From Sphingomonas sp. BK580 (lineage in GTDB: Bacteria; Pseudomonadota; Alphaproteobacteria; Sphingomonadales; Sphingomonadaceae): a stretch of 64,000 nt of DNA. Below the pieces are notes generated by a model, which made no database searches, had not been told where the DNA came from, and was given only the letters and a program-made list of their open reading frames with translations. This document shows, piece after piece, positions 62,421 to 64,000 of this stretch. Position 1 is the first letter of the stretch; each line of letters opens with the position of its first letter. The position numbers and the translations under genes are program-made. The stretch is taken from contig NZ_JACIAY010000011.1 in the NCBI RefSeq assembly GCF_014194975.1, forward strand, positions 62,001-126,000, read 5' to 3'.

Positions 62421-63314
62421 ATGGGCGCGCTCACCACAGCCGATAATGCACAACTCAACCTGCTCGACCTAGACAGCCCGCTTCAGGGCAAGGTCCGGGG
62501 CGAGCGAAGCATCATGGATTATCCGCTCTTCTCGCTTGCGAAGAAGCCGCAGACCGAGCCGCAGGTTCACGAGATCGAGGGCATAAGCATCGAAATTCGG
62601 CCCAGCGGTGGCGGTATCGCGACCATGTACGACAAAGAGATTGTCCTTTACGCGATCTCGCACATCAACGCTCGCCATCGGCGCGGCGAGCGGGTCGACA
62701 ACGCGGTCGTCTTTGCGGCACACGACTTCTTCCGAGCAACCGGAGTGTCGCGTCCCTCAAAGCGGGATTATGACCGCTTTCAAGAGGCGTTGGGTCGACT
62801 GCAAGGCACCCAGATCAAGACGAACATTCGAACTGGCAACGCTGGCAGTAAGGGCTGGTTTTCCTGGTTCTCGGAAGCGGTTTCGACGACCCGTCGGATG
62901 CCCGACGGCTCGGATCAACTGGAGTTCGTTAAAGTCATCCTCTGCGAGTGGCTCTATCGCGCGATCACGAGAGACCGCGAAATTTACCAGTATCACGACG
63001 ACTATTTCCGCCTGAGCCTCTATGAACGCCGGCTCTATGAGCTTGCACACTGCTACGCCCGAGAGGACGAGCATGAAATGCCTATCGAGCGTTTCGCTCA
63101 GAAGATTGGATCCAGCGCGACAATCAAGAAGCTGAAGAACACCTTGAAGGAGATTGAGGCTGAGGATCGCATCCCTGAGTATCGTGTTGAGCTTCGTGAC
63201 ATCATCGAGGACGAGCCGGCGATTGATAGCCTTGGCCGAAAGCGAAAAAAGGTACGTAGCGTTGTTGTGATGCGCCCTCGTAAAGGCGACAGCACGCGTA
63301 TGCTCGCTGCGTAA
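62421..63314 (+). CDS. repA: Plasmid replication initiator RepA (iteron-binding)
   Basis: ATG 62421 follows GAGGA; a longer upstream frame runs through the iterons and is dismissed. The 297-residue protein shows the RepA initiator pattern: RSIMDYPLFSLAKKP, TMYDKEIVLYAISHINA, the winged-helix region ATGVSRPSKRDYDRFQEALG, and SLYERRLYELAHCYA. It probably binds the 16-bp iterons of both clusters to start replication and to repress its own gene. The neighbouring repC makes this a composite replicon. Confidence 0.9.
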   Translation: MGALTTADNAQLNLLDLDSPLQGKVRGERSIMDYPLFSLAKKPQTEPQVHEIEGISIEIRPSGGGIATMYDKEIVLYAISHINARHRRGERVDNAVVFAAHDFFRATGVSRPSKRDYDRFQEALGRLQGTQIKTNIRTGNAGSKGWFSWFSEAVSTTRRMPDGSDQLEFVKVILCEWLYRAITRDREIYQYHDDYFRLSLYERRLYELAHCYAREDEHEMPIERFAQKIGSSATIKKLKNTLKEIEAEDRIPEYRVELRDIIEDEPAIDSLGRKRKKVRSVVVMRPRKGDSTRMLAA

Positions 63315-63324
63315 GCTAGAGAAC

Positions 63325-63978
63325 TTAGAATTGCGAAACCGAGATCGATGGGCGAGGTGACCGCGGGAGGGGTGAGCGAAGCACGGGCGATCCCGGTGCC
63401 GCGGTCAGCCGCGACCAGTTGGCGATGATGTCGGTGACATAAGCCTGGGTCTCTGCAATTCGGGGTACCAGGCCATCACGAACACGACCAGGACCGGCAT
63501 TGTAGGCGGCGAGCGCCAATTGGACCCGGCCGAACTTGTCGAGCTGCTGACGCAGGTAGCGGGCCCCGCCGCGCAGGTTCTGGTACGGATCAAGGCGATC
63601 AACCCCGAGCCCAGCCGCAGTGCCGGGCATCAGCTGCGCGAAGCCAAACGCATTTTTCGGCGAGAGGGCGAGCGGATTGTAACGGCTTTCTCGAATGATC
63701 ATCGCGTCGAACAAGCCCGTCGGGATACCATGCTCGCACGCGATTGAGCTCATCATGCCGTAATAGGCCGCGCGTCGCCCTTCGGCCTCTCGGGACAGGA
63801 AGCCCGACGGTCGGTAAGCCAGCGGCGCGCAGCCTGGAACGAAGGCGGGCGCGACGACCGTCTGGTTATTTGCTCGCATCCAGCCAGGGATTGCGATCGA
63901 TGACGACGTGGGGATCATGGTGAATGTGGCCTGAGACATAGGACCGGCTTCTACGAGACCCGCCAGCTCGCGCTTCAT
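63325..63978 (-). CDS. Lytic transglycosylase (SLT family), possibly continuing beyond the window
   Basis: The catalytic Glu lies in IIRESRYNPLALSPKNAFG, followed by FAQLMPGTAAGLGVDR and LALAAYNAGPGRV, the three SLT motifs. The N-terminal region has no clear signal peptide with the ATG at 63978. The frame stays open to the window edge, so the true start may lie outside; ATG 63939 is an alternative. Such enzymes open the cell wall for type IV secretion (VirB1-like) and are often found near plasmid transfer genes. Here it is separated from the tra operon by the replication region. Confidence 0.88.
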   Translation of the reverse strand: MKRELAGLVEAGPMSQATFTMIPTSSSIAIPGWMRANNQTVVAPAFVPGCAPLAYRPSGFLSREAEGRRAAYYGMMSSIACEHGIPTGLFDAMIIRESRYNPLALSPKNAFGFAQLMPGTAAGLGVDRLDPYQNLRGGARYLRQQLDKFGRVQLALAAYNAGPGRVRDGLVPRIAETQAYVTDIIANWSRLTAAPGSPVLRSPLPRSPRPSISVSQF

Positions 63979-64000
63979 ACGAAACTCGACGTACCGTCGA

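Overview
The window looks like part of a large conjugative plasmid, or an integrated relative, from an alphaproteobacterium, most likely a sphingomonad. The signs are high GC with many GTG and TTG starts, an F-type transfer operon in the arrangement common on sphingomonad plasmids, an alphaproteobacterial LexA box in front of imuA-imuB-dnaE2, a RepC-type initiator, DUF3606 and small zinc-ribbon proteins, and a PEP-CTERM tail of the PEPxTW type. The lineage is inferred from gene content, not from a marker gene.

Layout. 0-1.4 kb: the tail of a MerR metal regulator, a serine recombinase with a possible res half-site pair, and a small ORF. 1.8-6.0 kb: a defence-type module. It is a compact three-gene ABC-three-component operon (PD-(D/E)xK nuclease effector, small middle component, DUF2326 ABC ATPase), convergent with a zinc-ribbon protein that carries a HEPN-like Rx4H motif. 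6.4-10.5 kb: two uncharacterised membrane proteins, SRAP (YedK/HMCES type), HU, a degenerate GGDEF protein and small ORFs. 10.5-11.3 kb: a graveyard with remnants of a receiver domain, an HNH gene and imuB. 11.3-26.4 kb: an AraC regulator divergent from two giant glycine-rich autotransporters and a PEP-CTERM GDSL hydrolase. 26.4-33.5 kb: an HU remnant, an HNH gene and the SOS mutasome operon imuA-imuB-dnaE2, with two small genes coupled behind it. 33.7-38.4 kb: a stress/hypothetical cassette (SDR, small proteins, DUF3606, a frameshifted ATP-dependent DNA ligase). 38.4-58.3 kb: a 21-gene tra operon on the minus strand, in the order A-L-E-K-B-orf-dsbC-V-C-orf-trbI-traF(peptidase)-W-orf-U-trbC-N-orf-F-H-G. 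58.4-64 kb: an operator array, two possible regulators, and a composite replication region in which repC is bracketed by two clusters of the same 16-bp iteron that belong to repA, followed by a lytic transglycosylase.

How it fits together. Replication (repA, repC, iterons), transfer (tra) and mutagenic repair (imu, SRAP, HU) are plasmid functions. The ABC-3C/HEPN block is a defence cargo and the autotransporter block a surface cargo. Three points stand out. First, four 18-bp near-palindromes lie at an exact 21-bp period upstream of the pilin gene. Second, a decayed second copy of the HNH-imuB segment lies 15 kb from the intact one, with a matching HU remnant beside the intact one. Third, repC sits inside a RepA iteron field. 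No TraD, TraI, oriT or partition genes were recognised here. No tRNA, rRNA or CRISPR array was seen.
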